This document shows, in pieces, positions 26,001 to 34,852 of a stretch of 64,000 nt of DNA (positions are counted from its first letter, which is position 1; every line of letters begins with the position of its first letter). The notes beneath the pieces were generated by a model. It worked only from the letters and a program-made list of their open reading frames with translations, searched no databases and was not told the DNA's origin. The DNA is taken from positions 1 to 64,000 of IMG/VR virus record IMGVR_UViG_3300009509_000009; one strand, given 5' to 3'. Origin of the DNA: a virus. The position numbers and the translations under genes are program-made.

Positions 26001-29000
26001 AAGGATGGGAACTCCCTGAATCTCATACCACTGACTGACAAGCAGGTGGAGGAGATGTCTTCTGGGGAACTCAAGGATGCGGGGCGGGCTGTTCGAGGGT
26101 ACAAGATTGGATCGAAGCGCAGAGGCTCAATAGATCCTGAGAAGTCTGGTCTATTCGATCCGCAGATCACCGGGGGCTTGGATGGCACCAGGTGGTCTCA
26201 CATCAACCTAGCAGAGCCAGTGCCAAATCCACTCTTCGAGAAAGCAGTCCGTAGTCTCACCGGGATTCGTGGACCTCAGTTCAATCGTCTGATCGAAGGC
26301 AAGGACGGCGTCGATAAAGACGGAAAGATAGTTCCTCCGGGTACTCAGGGAGCTCTCTACGGTCCTCAGTCCATTGGTCTCATGCTGGATAAGGTAGACA
26401 TCAACAAGGACCTGCAGGCCGCGCAAGCGAAGCTCCCAACCATCAAGAATCGTCAGCCACTGAATGAGACACGCCGAAAGATCAAGTACCTGCAGGCCCT
26501 GCAGAAGGTTGGCCTGTCCCCTCGTGAAGCGTACATGACCTCGAAGGTTCCAGTTCTTCCTCCAGCGATGAGGCCTCTATCAATGCTCGAGGACGGAGCT
26601 CTGCAGTTCGATGATCTCAACCAGCTCTACAAGGACGTGGCCCTACTTGATCAGCAGATCAAGGAGATGCCCAGCTTCGCGCCAGACAGCGCGAAGGCAG
26701 AGGCTAGGGCTGACGTATACGATCGGATGAAGGCCCTAACTGGTCTTGGTGGCTCCCTCAAGGGAAGGTACAAGGGGATAGCCGACATCATAGCCGGAGA
26801 CAATCCGAAAAGTGGTTACGCCCAGGACAAGCTGATCAAGAGGAAGATGGACCTGTCCATGAGGTCCACTATCGTGCCCGAGCCTTCATTGTCCTTGGAC
26901 GAAGTAGCCATTCCTCGCAAGGCAGCTATGGAGATCTACAAGCCCTTCATCGTCAGGGAGCTCCGTATGTCCACGGGTTCCGGACCTCTCACTGCCAAGG
27001 AGATGGTGGAGGCCAATCACCCGGCTGCTCGGGAGGCCCTGAACCGAGTGGTTGAGGAGCGACCCCTCCTCATGAAGCGCGACCCAGTACTCCACAAGTA
27101 CGGCATTCAGGCCTTCAAGCCTAAGATCGTAGAGGGCAAGGCCATCAAGATACACCCCCTTGTGTGCTCCGGATTCAACGCAGACTTCGACGGGGACACC
27201 ATGAGCGCCACAGTACCCATCACCGAGGAGGCTGTGGATGAAGCCCGAAAGATGTTTCCGTCGAAGATGCTGTTCAATCCAGCCACCAAGGGAGTCATGT
27301 ACACGCCGGCCCATGAAGCTCAGGTTGGTCTCTACATGATGACGGACGTAAAGAAGAAAACGAACTACCAGTTCAAAGATCAAGCCGCCCTCGAGCGCGC
27401 AGTGAAAGAGAAGAAGCTGGGTCCTAATGATGCTGCCAAAGTAGGCGGGAACTTCACAACACTAGATCGGTTGAGGCTCAACGCCACCCTGCCAACACAA
27501 CTGCAGGGAGGAAAGCTGCTCACTGATCTAGACTACCGCTTTACCAAGAAGGACCAGGGTCAGTTCTTCAAGCAGATGGCAGAGACGGACGAGAAGGGTT
27601 TCCCGATCAACATAGATAAGATGAAGGACGTGGGAAACCTGAAGGTCACTCATGGAGGGTTCAGCTTCGGGCTCAGTGACTTCAAAGTACACAAGGACAT
27701 TCGAGATCCGATCATGCGTGAGGCGGATAGGAGAGCGTCAGCTCTGGATTTGTCCAAGAAGAACGACATGAACAAGTTCGTCGACATCTATGAAGGTGCG
27801 ATGACCAAGATGAAGGATCGGCTGGATGTCAGAGTCAAGGAGCTCAGCACAAAGAACTCTTTGGCAATGCTCGAGACGGCAGCTGGGATCAAGGGTAAAG
27901 GGTACGCCCAGCTCACCACAGCTCCAGGTCTGTTCGTTGACGCAAAGGGAGAGGTAGTCGCCAGTCCAGTGAGGAAGTCGTACTCTGAGGGTCTCTCCGC
28001 TTCTGACTACTGGGCGTCAGTGAGCGGTGGACGCAAAGGAATCATCCAGCGAACGCAGTCTACAGCCAAGCCAGGCTATCTCACCAAGCTCATGATGAAC
28101 TCGGTGATGGACACCTTGGTGCAGGAGGACGACTGCGGTACCGATCGTGGGGTCAGTCTCAACATAGATGAACCAGACCTTATCGGTAGGTACACTACGG
28201 CCCCAATAAAGATCGGAAGCACGACGTTCAAGCCAGGAACTCTGGTCACTGCTGACATCGTCAACAAGGCCAAGAATGCTAAGGTCACCAGGATCGTTAG
28301 CCGATCTCCGATGCGTTGCAATCACGCACACGGCGTATGCGCGAAGTGCATGGGGCTCAACGAGAGAGGAGAGCACCACGGGCTCGGAACCAACATCGGC
28401 GTGCTGGCTGCCCAGGCTATCGGAGAGCGCGGAACCCAGCTCGCTATGAAGGCGTTCCACTCAGGCGGGGTGTACGAGGGTAAAGCCGCGCAGGAGAGGT
28501 CGATCACTGGTGGTGGGTTCGAGCGCGCCGTCACTCTGCTCTCCATGCCGAAGCAAGTGAAGGGATCTGCCAAGCTGGCTATCGCTTCTGGTAAGGTAGA
28601 GGCGGTGAAGAAAGATCCAGCGGGTGGGTTCGATGTGAAGATAGGCGGCGTCAAGCACTACATTCCTGCTGATCGTACACCGCTACCCGATCTGAAGAAG
28701 GGTAAGGCTTTCCGAAAAGGTGATCCTCTGACTAAGGGTCCTATCAATCCGAGGGAGCTGCTTCCTCTTACCAACATGAACAAGGTCCAGGGATACCTGG
28801 CTTCGGAGCTACACAGTCTCTATGCCCCAGAAGGAATCAGACGTAGAAACTCCGAGGTCCTCGTCAGGTCACTATCCAACGTCACCAAGGTCGAGGACTC
28901 TGGAGATAGCTCGTCGTGGATCAGGGGAGACTTTGCTCCGACTGCTGTAGTCAACGAGTGGAATCGTAAGAACGCCAAGCGCGGGCTGAAACCTGTACAG

Positions 29001-29213
29001 CACACGCCAGTTCTTCGTGGGGTCAAGACTATCCCCGAAGATGTGCAGACAGATTGGCTAGCCCGATTGAATCATGAGAACATCAGGTCTACCCTAGTAG
29101 AAGCGGCACAACAGGGTTGGGCGAGTAATCTTCACGGTGATCACCCAATCCCGCCGATGATCGTGGGTAAGGAGTTCGGCAAGGGAACAAAGGATAAGCC
29201 CTGGTCGTACTAA
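23031..29213 (+). CDS. Single-chain multisubunit RNA polymerase (beta fused to beta-prime)
   Basis: 2060 residues. The first ~970 follow bacterial RpoB: IVGGSEYQVDNQWRLKPGIYTR (~105), MVPFLSCDSPNRSSMAG (~494, Rif-region equivalent), GYNFEDGVVISE (~634), VGDKMVGRHGNKGIV with both active-site lysines (~774), and RMNIGQVLET. The rest follows RpoC: DGTRWSHINLAEPVPNPLF (~1047), LKGRYKGIADIIAGD, PVLHKYGIQAFKP, NADFDGD with the three Mg-binding Asp (~1382), a trigger-loop/bridge region ending SGGRKGIIQRTQSTAKPGYLTK (~1665), the second zinc site DDCG...RCNHAHGVCAKC, and GVLAAQAIGERGTQLAMKAFHSGG. The beta-prime N-terminal zinc finger is absent. No stop or frameshift separates the halves. No alpha, omega or sigma gene is in the window. 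It is co-directional and tightly spaced with virion genes (11 nt to the next), so packaging in the particle is plausible. Confidence 0.97.
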   Translation: MARLDPREGFELLKDRVTTEVKAAFPQEGNDHILDIENVEIQDELDPEDIEGQKKAKLGGSTWGVPVKAEFVLKDKASGKVINRSKIKVATIPKHTRRHSFIVGGSEYQVDNQWRLKPGIYTRVAQNGQLESRFNFQGKMNLDMIFDPKSRKFQLKHGGSKPPLYPILKAVGVDDDALQQAWGKEILNANKTTPNGKALNVEKLAIGFAKRLDPNKDVKNFDDAGDVIREYMGTAELRPDVTKLTLGKEFNTITPEALTRTSGRLLGVARGDKPDVRDALQFKDLLSTEDFIAERLQQSAKIIKRRIQNNIDRRTTVREIVGPDIFDRPVKEFFSKTSLANTPQQVNPLEMLSGQQRTTITGEGGVKSAHKIQEDAKLVDPSHFGVLDPLHTPESDKTGVTLHLAMSAVKKGNKAFVPLHNVKTGKVEYLDPETVNEKIVAMPDEGRWDKGKWVPNAKKVKASTLGNEIRDVDSSKVQYVMKNPGQMFSLATNMVPFLSCDSPNRSSMAGKQMEQAISLKYREPPLVQVARGDGTKKTFDEFVGRYASHESPVDGKVTNITDTFMEVKSGRKTHKVQLYKDYPLNDKKGLLQSTPTVKVGDKVMKGQTVADTNFTKGGVYAPGVNLNIGYTPWKGYNFEDGVVISESAAKKLTSEHMHKKTLSTKEAKAPGKEVFMSHFASSLDKEQAEKLDRDGIIKPGMRIRKGDTLIAAVADAPPTTENQMFKNLHRSLVQPFDNRSITWEEDQEGEVVNVTKKGKKIQVHVKTEEPMTVGDKMVGRHGNKGIVTKILPDNEMPSTKDGKPLEVLMNPIGIAGRMNIGQVLETAASKVAEKRGRPLKITNFGVSDSRTEIENLLKRHGVSDRETIVDPKDGTEIEGIQVGKQYILKLQHQVDKKMSARDRAGYDRNLIPKGGGKHGAQALGALGMYAMLAHGAKHNIREMQTYKSDKAQNDDLWSAIQTGEPLPPPKTTFGYQKFESYLKGMGVDTQKDGNSLNLIPLTDKQVEEMSSGELKDAGRAVRGYKIGSKRRGSIDPEKSGLFDPQITGGLDGTRWSHINLAEPVPNPLFEKAVRSLTGIRGPQFNRLIEGKDGVDKDGKIVPPGTQGALYGPQSIGLMLDKVDINKDLQAAQAKLPTIKNRQPLNETRRKIKYLQALQKVGLSPREAYMTSKVPVLPPAMRPLSMLEDGALQFDDLNQLYKDVALLDQQIKEMPSFAPDSAKAEARADVYDRMKALTGLGGSLKGRYKGIADIIAGDNPKSGYAQDKLIKRKMDLSMRSTIVPEPSLSLDEVAIPRKAAMEIYKPFIVRELRMSTGSGPLTAKEMVEANHPAAREALNRVVEERPLLMKRDPVLHKYGIQAFKPKIVEGKAIKIHPLVCSGFNADFDGDTMSATVPITEEAVDEARKMFPSKMLFNPATKGVMYTPAHEAQVGLYMMTDVKKKTNYQFKDQAALERAVKEKKLGPNDAAKVGGNFTTLDRLRLNATLPTQLQGGKLLTDLDYRFTKKDQGQFFKQMAETDEKGFPINIDKMKDVGNLKVTHGGFSFGLSDFKVHKDIRDPIMREADRRASALDLSKKNDMNKFVDIYEGAMTKMKDRLDVRVKELSTKNSLAMLETAAGIKGKGYAQLTTAPGLFVDAKGEVVASPVRKSYSEGLSASDYWASVSGGRKGIIQRTQSTAKPGYLTKLMMNSVMDTLVQEDDCGTDRGVSLNIDEPDLIGRYTTAPIKIGSTTFKPGTLVTADIVNKAKNAKVTRIVSRSPMRCNHAHGVCAKCMGLNERGEHHGLGTNIGVLAAQAIGERGTQLAMKAFHSGGVYEGKAAQERSITGGGFERAVTLLSMPKQVKGSAKLAIASGKVEAVKKDPAGGFDVKIGGVKHYIPADRTPLPDLKKGKAFRKGDPLTKGPINPRELLPLTNMNKVQGYLASELHSLYAPEGIRRRNSEVLVRSLSNVTKVEDSGDSSSWIRGDFAPTAVVNEWNRKNAKRGLKPVQHTPVLRGVKTIPEDVQTDWLARLNHENIRSTLVEAAQQGWASNLHGDHPIPPMIVGKEFGKGTKDKPWSY

Positions 29214-29223
29214 GGAGACTGTC

Positions 29224-29616
29224 ATGGATGATCAACTGTACAAGGAAGCCATGTACTCTGGATTCTTCGACGAGCTCGGACTGCTCGAGAAGCAACAGAT
29301 GTTCGAGAAGCAGGCTGCGGGTCTTGGTACCTTAGTCAAGGGCTTCCGTCAGCTGGGCAAGGATCCGACGAAGGCCCTCGGTGGTGTTCGTAGAGCCTGG
29401 GAGGTCGGTGTTCGTAGAGGAGCTGGTCTGGGTAGAGGACAGGCTGGGCCTCTCCAGGGAGGCGTGGCGAACAGACTCCGCCAGGCGTGGGGTGGCGTGA
29501 AGAACGTCGCCAAGACACCGGCGGGCCAAGCTATTGGAGCTACGGCGCTGGGCGCCGGAGCGCTGGGCGCCGGGGCCGTGGGAACTGGGTACGCTGCTGG
29601 CCGTGCTCAGGGTTAG
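29224..29616 (+). CDS. K-x-A tagged small virion protein
   Basis: 130 residues, ATG with AAGGAGACTG upstream. N-terminal region: YKEAM, GFFDELGLLEKQQMFEKQAAG, i.e. the D-E-L...E-K-x-A tag. The middle is basic and Gly-rich. The C-terminus is a hydrophobic glycine-zipper (GQAIGATALGAGALGAGAVG). It has the same architecture as the other tagged proteins, in miniature. Role unknown; internal virion protein inferred. Confidence 0.65.
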   Translation: MDDQLYKEAMYSGFFDELGLLEKQQMFEKQAAGLGTLVKGFRQLGKDPTKALGGVRRAWEVGVRRGAGLGRGQAGPLQGGVANRLRQAWGGVKNVAKTPAGQAIGATALGAGALGAGAVGTGYAAGRAQG

Positions 29617-29626
29617 TGAGTCCTGA

Positions 29627-30799
29627 GTGCCACGAGCTCAAGCAAACTCGATCGCTCAGAGCGGTCTGAATACTCCCAGCATTGAGGAGGGCCGTATCGT
29701 CAACGTCGACATGGCCAACTTTACTGCTGACGTGAAAACAAAGACCAGCCAGAGACAGTTGATCGACGTACAGTGGTCCAGCCCTTACATGCACTTCGCC
29801 AAGGGTGAGGGGATCAACTTCATGCCAGAGGTGGGGGCGATCTGTAAGGTCTGTATGCCGAGTGACGGTACCCCGTTCATCATGTGCTTTGTCACTACCT
29901 TCGAGCGCGAGCGACCAGCCGATGGTCAGGACTCTGAAACGACTCTGCATCCTGACAGCACCGAGAGTCAGGAGTCTCCTGCTGAGGTTACGTTCCGATC
30001 TGGCAGAGCCAAGATGGAACAGGGTGACATACACCTCAGTACCAGAGACGGCAACGCTCTGTGGCTGCACAGGGGAGGTGTAGTCGAGCTCGGAGCGAAC
30101 GGTATAACGAAACGGTTCTACATCCCACTACTCAACACGATCCGTGATGTCTGCGAGAACTATGATATGGTCTCGCTGGCAGGAGAGATGAGCTGGACAG
30201 TCTCCAGGGATGACAGGAACGCTTCTGGTGATGCTGAGGCCGCGTTCACGCTTGCTTCGAGGAACTTTGCTCAGGATGAATTCGCCACGGTCTTCCTCCG
30301 AGTTGGGCACGTTGACGATACCAAGAGGTTCCAGCTCCTCATCGCTCCGAACCGCATCAACCCCAGGACTGGAGAGGTCGACGGGGATGTAGTCTACTCA
30401 GTGGAGATCGATGAAGAGGGAAACCTCGACGTCACCGTCAAGAAGAAGGCTACGATCAATATTCAAGACGAGCTGGCTCTCACTGTGAGCGGGGACGCCA
30501 ACCTCACGTTCAGCTCAAATCTCAACGAGACGATCAGCGGTGACAGGGATACCCAGATCTCAGGGAACCACTCTATGCAGGCTACCGGCAGCACAGAGAG
30601 GCTGTCAGCGGACAAGACAATCGACGCTCCAAGGATCAAGCTCGGTGGTAGCGCCATGTATCCGGTGTTGATCATGAGCCCAGCTACCGTCTCATTCCTG
30701 ATGGGGCATACCCATCCGGTCACTGGTGCTGCTACTGGCCCGCCTGTTGCGACGACCAGCCCCAACATGATGACCGCTAGAAAGACGGTGGCTGAGTAA
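29627..30799 (+). CDS. Baseplate spike/hub protein (gp5/gpV-like)
   Basis: 390 residues from GTG 29627. The N-terminal OB-like domain (EGRIVNVDMANFTADVKTK...IDVQWSSPYMHF...MPEVGAICKVCMPSDG) is as in phage spike proteins. The C-terminal part has many short beta repeats (LTVSGDANLTFSSNLNETISG, TQISGNHSMQATGS), typical of a triple-stranded beta-helix spike. It ends with the membrane-piercing signature GHTHPVTGAATGPP. It would sit at the tail tip. The ribosome site is weak. The following gene starts in the TAATG stop. Confidence 0.8.
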   Translation: MPRAQANSIAQSGLNTPSIEEGRIVNVDMANFTADVKTKTSQRQLIDVQWSSPYMHFAKGEGINFMPEVGAICKVCMPSDGTPFIMCFVTTFERERPADGQDSETTLHPDSTESQESPAEVTFRSGRAKMEQGDIHLSTRDGNALWLHRGGVVELGANGITKRFYIPLLNTIRDVCENYDMVSLAGEMSWTVSRDDRNASGDAEAAFTLASRNFAQDEFATVFLRVGHVDDTKRFQLLIAPNRINPRTGEVDGDVVYSVEIDEEGNLDVTVKKKATINIQDELALTVSGDANLTFSSNLNETISGDRDTQISGNHSMQATGSTERLSADKTIDAPRIKLGGSAMYPVLIMSPATVSFLMGHTHPVTGAATGPPVATTSPNMMTARKTVAE

Positions 30800-31089
30800 T
30801 GGCCATGGACATCGACAGTCTGACCGAGGCGATCGTCACCAACTACAGTGCGGAAATGAAAGCCTCCTTCCCAGAGGTGGTGAAGAGCGTTACTGTAGAA
30901 CAGATACCGAAGGAAGATGGTAGCTTTGAGTACGAAACCACGCCTCAGATGGGCCCAGTAGAGGTGGACGAGGCGAAGTTCAGGCCGATGGCGAAGGCAA
31001 TAGCCAAGGCTGTGATAGAGCACATACAGTCGAGCGCCTACGCCGACGATAACGACGGCACTGCGGGCGGTGATTGGAGGATCAAATGA
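30799..31089 (+). CDS. Small baseplate-region protein
   Basis: 96 residues, translationally coupled (TAATG) to the spike gene. Helical N- and C-termini (SLTEAIVTNYSAEMKASF, MAKAIAKAVIEHIQSSAY). The position after the spike suggests a baseplate wedge or chaperone. No family recognised. Confidence 0.6.
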   Translation: MAMDIDSLTEAIVTNYSAEMKASFPEVVKSVTVEQIPKEDGSFEYETTPQMGPVEVDEAKFRPMAKAIAKAVIEHIQSSAYADDNDGTAGGDWRIK

Positions 31090-33089
31090 ACCCGGGACTT
31101 TTCCTAGAAACTGATCTGGATTTCACGAAGGTGGCGGTGTCGGAGGTGCGAATCTCTGACAACGCCGACACCTGGCCACAGGAGCTTCTGCAGGAGCTGC
31201 TCAAGCAGCATCCGTACCTCGGCCAGTACGACACCAGCCCAGTGATGAGCGAGGTTGATGGAGAGCGCGGGTTCGGTCTCGGCTACTTCACGGTCTCGAG
31301 CAGGTCAGCCAGGATGGCGGTTGGGCCTGGTGGTCAGGCGATGCAGCAGATGGAGGGGGTGAAGTCCATCCGCATTCCGATCATCGTGGCGGAGAACTCA
31401 GCGAAGCCATTCGACGTGTTCATCGGATCTGACGGCACGGCCCAGCCGCTAACCGATGAGCGCACGCGCGAGGCTCTGTATCGCCCAAACATGTTCGACA
31501 CGACCGGGAAGTCACCCTCCACCGACTGGATCTCAGACAGCCTCTATCCTCCGAGCTCGAGCGGACGAACTCTTCATGGCGGTCAGGTCATGGAGATGCC
31601 CAAGACGAGTGCGGCCAGGTTTGTCATGCCGACTATCGTCCCCACGATCCTCAAGGACGATCTTCTGGCTGTGGAGGACGAGATCAATAAGACGGCAAAC
31701 CTCGGACCAGCACTTGTCCAGAACGATGCTGTCTTCCCCTTCATCGATCTCCTCTCCAAGGTGCAGCCAACCACCGCTCACGATGTGGCCAAGGTAGCCT
31801 CAAGGCACATCCCCTATGACCTCGTCCAGGTGGTGCGCGAAGGAGAGCGGTACGTCCTCAAGGTGGCGAACAGTCAGATGTTCGCACCAGAGGAGCTCGA
31901 GGCGGATAGACCTACCATGGTGCAAGAGGCTGGTGAGGATCTCGTTCAAGAGGCTGATGAGAGCGGAGCTGTGGTGCTCAGCACCAATCCGGTCGTCCAC
32001 AACAACGTTGAGGACGACGAGGTCGGGGTAGCCACCAAGTTTGGTGAGTACCGCGTGAAGGATGCTACCACTGGGAAGGAGTACCTGGGGTGGGTCTTCC
32101 CCAAGGTACTGGACTACGATGGGACAGAGCTCCCCATGAGCGTCTTCTCCAATGGAGCTGTGTCAGCTATCCAATCAGAGATCGCTGGTAGCTTCGTAGG
32201 AAAGAGCGCGAACATCATCAGGGGTAACCCTGAGGGGCATGGATTCTTCTACCGAGTCACCGCCAGTGGGAGCGTCGTCGCGTTCATTCCATCTGAGTGC
32301 AAAGGATCGTTTGCCGATCCGAAGGGGCAGGGGTACATGATCGAGAGCCTCGGCGGAGCTCAGGTTGTGGTGCGTCCGACTCAAGGATTCACAGGACTGC
32401 AGGCACTCGGTCCCAACGAGTATGCCATTCCAGGCGATGTGAAGTGGGCCCCTCTCGGCGAAGAGGCCATCGCTCTTCTTGAGAGCCCCGAAGACTTCGC
32501 CAAGACGGCTTCGCTCAAGCACCACGCCACTACTGTGCGGATCATCTCCGATGGGTCCTGCTGGTCATTCAAGGATGGTCCTGGACTCGGTAAGCTGGCC
32601 AGTCATCAGCGTGAAGGACTCGATGGAGCAGACGCTCACTTCTTGGCCTGTGCCTTTGGTATGGAGCCCAACTTCGCTGTAGGTCAGCTCATCAAGGCTG
32701 CGAAGTACGGTGAGGTCAACGTCCGAGGATGTAGGCCAATCGGCGTTCCGTCCGATAGGATCGAGGAGATGAGGAAGATCGCTCGTAAGGAGTGGGAGCA
32801 GCTTCCTCCCCGCTACCTTCTGTTGAAGGAGGCCGCCTCGCTCACTGACGTGAGCACTGTGGACAAGGTCCTGTCGATCGGATTCATCAACCCTGAAAAC
32901 GTTGGCGTGTTCATCGACTACCTCCCAGACTTCCAGCACTGTGTCAGCAAGCTGGCGGAGATGCTCATCGCTATCCGCATGGGGATGAAGGATGTTCCGG
33001 AGTCTGCGGTGAAGAACGCTATGGAGAGAATGGATGAGGTAGTCAGCGGTCTGCGTAAGCTGGTGTACAGACAGAGCACTCTCGATTAG
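31086..33089 (+). CDS. Large virion protein with many K-x-A motifs (hypothetical)
   Basis: 667 residues from ATG 31086 (GGAGG upstream, ATGA overlap); a TTG at 31074 is less likely. The N-terminus LDFTKVAVSE carries the tag. Further copies are NKTANLG, VAKVASRH, FAKTASLK, LGKLASHQ, RKIARKE and LKEAASL, many near proposed domain borders. The middle is beta-rich (~300-470), the ends are helical. No catalytic residues are recognised. Position between spike and terminase region suggests tail or baseplate structure. Confidence 0.65.
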   Translation: MNPGLFLETDLDFTKVAVSEVRISDNADTWPQELLQELLKQHPYLGQYDTSPVMSEVDGERGFGLGYFTVSSRSARMAVGPGGQAMQQMEGVKSIRIPIIVAENSAKPFDVFIGSDGTAQPLTDERTREALYRPNMFDTTGKSPSTDWISDSLYPPSSSGRTLHGGQVMEMPKTSAARFVMPTIVPTILKDDLLAVEDEINKTANLGPALVQNDAVFPFIDLLSKVQPTTAHDVAKVASRHIPYDLVQVVREGERYVLKVANSQMFAPEELEADRPTMVQEAGEDLVQEADESGAVVLSTNPVVHNNVEDDEVGVATKFGEYRVKDATTGKEYLGWVFPKVLDYDGTELPMSVFSNGAVSAIQSEIAGSFVGKSANIIRGNPEGHGFFYRVTASGSVVAFIPSECKGSFADPKGQGYMIESLGGAQVVVRPTQGFTGLQALGPNEYAIPGDVKWAPLGEEAIALLESPEDFAKTASLKHHATTVRIISDGSCWSFKDGPGLGKLASHQREGLDGADAHFLACAFGMEPNFAVGQLIKAAKYGEVNVRGCRPIGVPSDRIEEMRKIARKEWEQLPPRYLLLKEAASLTDVSTVDKVLSIGFINPENVGVFIDYLPDFQHCVSKLAEMLIAIRMGMKDVPESAVKNAMERMDEVVSGLRKLVYRQSTLD

Positions 33090-33091
33090 TG

Positions 33092-33958
33092 ATGGATCAT
33101 CCCTCCCGATACTGGATCAAGTTTCTCTGCTCGAGGGGGAAGCATACCCACGAGGCAATCGAGGCTATGCTGACTGCTATCGAGCTCGGAGGAGCTGATG
33201 CAGACTTCATCAAGAGTGTGGATGATGATCTAGACCTTCCAGAACCGTTCATGCCAAGGGATCTTCGGCACAGACCGAGCCAAGCGTTTCTGAGGCGTGA
33301 GGGAATCTACGAAGCCTGGCACGACACCAAGGCCTTCAACGAAGCGTTCGACATTCTATCCACGACAGAGCTTCGTCACATGGTGGAGACCTTCGCGCTG
33401 TCTCCACTACGTTCAGATCAAGCAGTCAAGAAGATCAAGCAGAAGACAGGCATCTCGCTCTCCGTGCAGGCCTATGAGCTGTACCAGCACTACTTCTGGA
33501 ATAGGTCACTGCTCAGTGGCGCGGCGTGGGGAGAATTCATCCTCCAGCGTGACCAGGCCCACATGGAGTGGCTGCAGCTTGCAGTTCACGCCAAGGGAGC
33601 TCAGGGCGCGCAGATGCTGATGTGGAAGATGGGCGCGGCCGGTAGACTTCACGTTGAGTCTGGCCGGATGTTCCGTGATATCCGTGACATCAACTACATG
33701 TGCATCAAACAGATCGAGCATAGGTTCCCTACAGTTGAGCACTCGAAGATGATGCTCAACTACGCTCGAGTCTGTGACATCTCTCAGCGTCAGGTTGACG
33801 CCAGTGAGAGCGCAACTGAAGATATCGTCAAGACCTTCAACTCGTTCAGGATGAAGCGGGAGGAGGTCCAACGTACGCCGATCCAGCAGCTGACGGGGGG
33901 CAACTTCTCAGAAGCTGAGGATGTGGCGGCTGGCAAGGAAGGCATAGGTGACTACTGA
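33092..33958 (+). CDS. Hypothetical helical structural-region protein
   Basis: 288 residues; ATG 33092 (GTG 33089 overlaps the previous stop). Mostly helical with many aromatic and charged residues (AYELYQHYFWNRSLLSG, DQAHMEWLQLAVHAKG). No zinc, ATPase or nuclease motif. The family is not recognised. Small terminase subunits can be helical, but this one is long and not next to the large subunit, so I do not assign it. Confidence 0.6.
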   Translation: MDHPSRYWIKFLCSRGKHTHEAIEAMLTAIELGGADADFIKSVDDDLDLPEPFMPRDLRHRPSQAFLRREGIYEAWHDTKAFNEAFDILSTTELRHMVETFALSPLRSDQAVKKIKQKTGISLSVQAYELYQHYFWNRSLLSGAAWGEFILQRDQAHMEWLQLAVHAKGAQGAQMLMWKMGAAGRLHVESGRMFRDIRDINYMCIKQIEHRFPTVEHSKMMLNYARVCDISQRQVDASESATEDIVKTFNSFRMKREEVQRTPIQQLTGGNFSEAEDVAAGKEGIGDY

Positions 33959-34395
33959 TGGCATACCTCAGTCAGGAGCAAGGGGAGAGGATCAAGGAGC
34001 TCGATATCCCACACGGTGGCGTTCAGGTTGTTCCTCGGAAAGAAGTCAAGAGTGGCGACCTCCGGATGGAGTATCTGGCGAAGGACGGTGATCTGATCAT
34101 TCATTTCTTCTGGGAGAGGCCGCACCCCACCCAGACGGGTACGAGGTCGCTGGGTGACGGATTCCCGGAACAACCCATCTTCGCTCCTTGGCCCGACAAG
34201 TTCAGGGAGACGGCCTGGAGAAAGCTCGTTGAGCACTTCAGGATGGAGGGCAGGGAGACCAATGTCGACGTGGTGTGGGTTCCGGAGCTGTTCAGCTTCG
34301 ACGCCACCATCAAGGGCATCGCAATGATCACCAACCCACCCAACTCCTCCATGATCCGGTTCATCAACGATCTCGTTGAGCATCTCCATAGCTAG
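33958..34395 (+). CDS. Hypothetical 145-residue protein, last gene of block
   Basis: ATG overlaps the preceding stop (TGATG). An alpha/beta-looking domain with a strand-rich middle (GDLIIHFFWERPHP...VDVVWVPELFSFDATIKGIAMI). No recognised motif. Followed directly by a strong hairpin terminator at 34402. Confidence 0.6.
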   Translation: MAYLSQEQGERIKELDIPHGGVQVVPRKEVKSGDLRMEYLAKDGDLIIHFFWERPHPTQTGTRSLGDGFPEQPIFAPWPDKFRETAWRKLVEHFRMEGRETNVDVVWVPELFSFDATIKGIAMITNPPNSSMIRFINDLVEHLHS

Positions 34396-34401
34396 CTAAA
34401 A

Positions 34402-34421
34402 GGAGGGGCCGCTGCCCCTCC
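34402..34421. terminator. Bidirectional hairpin terminator
   Basis: GGAGGGGC-CGCT-GCCCCTCC, a perfect 8-bp stem with a 4-nt loop, preceded by AAAA on the plus side. It lies between the convergent genes ending at 34395 (+) and 34445 (-). There is no long T tract. Confidence 0.7.
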
Positions 34422-34444
34422 CGAGTCAACCACTACGGGTGACT

Positions 34445-34852
34445 CTATTTATCTGACCCCTGGTCAGCTGGCTTCTTCCGCTTCCACTTCTTCCGCTTCT
34501 TGTACGGAGCGAGTGATAGTAGGAATCCGTCTCGATCCATCATCATGTGTACTACTCGCTGCTGGCCGGAGCTTCGAGCTTCCGCCACGATGACGTTGTA
34601 GATGAGTTTGGCTGACTCTTTGTCTGATCCCAGAGGGAGGGGCATGCTCACCCTGACGAGGTCAAGTTCCACCGGTCCGAACTCGATTTCGTGTGCAAGG
34701 CAGCAATACCCTCGATCGGTATCGGCCACACCGATCTCTCCCTCCATAACGAAGCTGAGCCGTTTGAGCGCTACCTTGAGCCACTCAGGGCTGGCTGGTT
34801 TGCTCTGCTGGTTCAACGGCTTCCTGGTCTGCTTCCTTCTCGATGGAGCCAC
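34445..34852 (-). CDS. Hypothetical basic-tailed protein
   Basis: 135 residues from GTG 34852, overlapping the end of the upstream gene by 68 nt; an internal TTG or ATG start is possible. Basic N- and C-termini (SRRKQTRKP; YKKRKKWKRKK) flank an alpha/beta core (EFGPVELDLVRVSMPLPLG...AKLIYNVIVAEARSSG). Nucleic acid binding is possible. Unrecognised. Confidence 0.5.
   Translation of the reverse strand: MAPSRRKQTRKPLNQQSKPASPEWLKVALKRLSFVMEGEIGVADTDRGYCCLAHEIEFGPVELDLVRVSMPLPLGSDKESAKLIYNVIVAEARSSGQQRVVHMMMDRDGFLLSLAPYKKRKKWKRKKPADQGSDK

Noticed and set aside
33092-33958. Small terminase subunit
   Set aside because: Helical, but too long and without a visible DNA-binding motif, and not adjacent to the large subunit.
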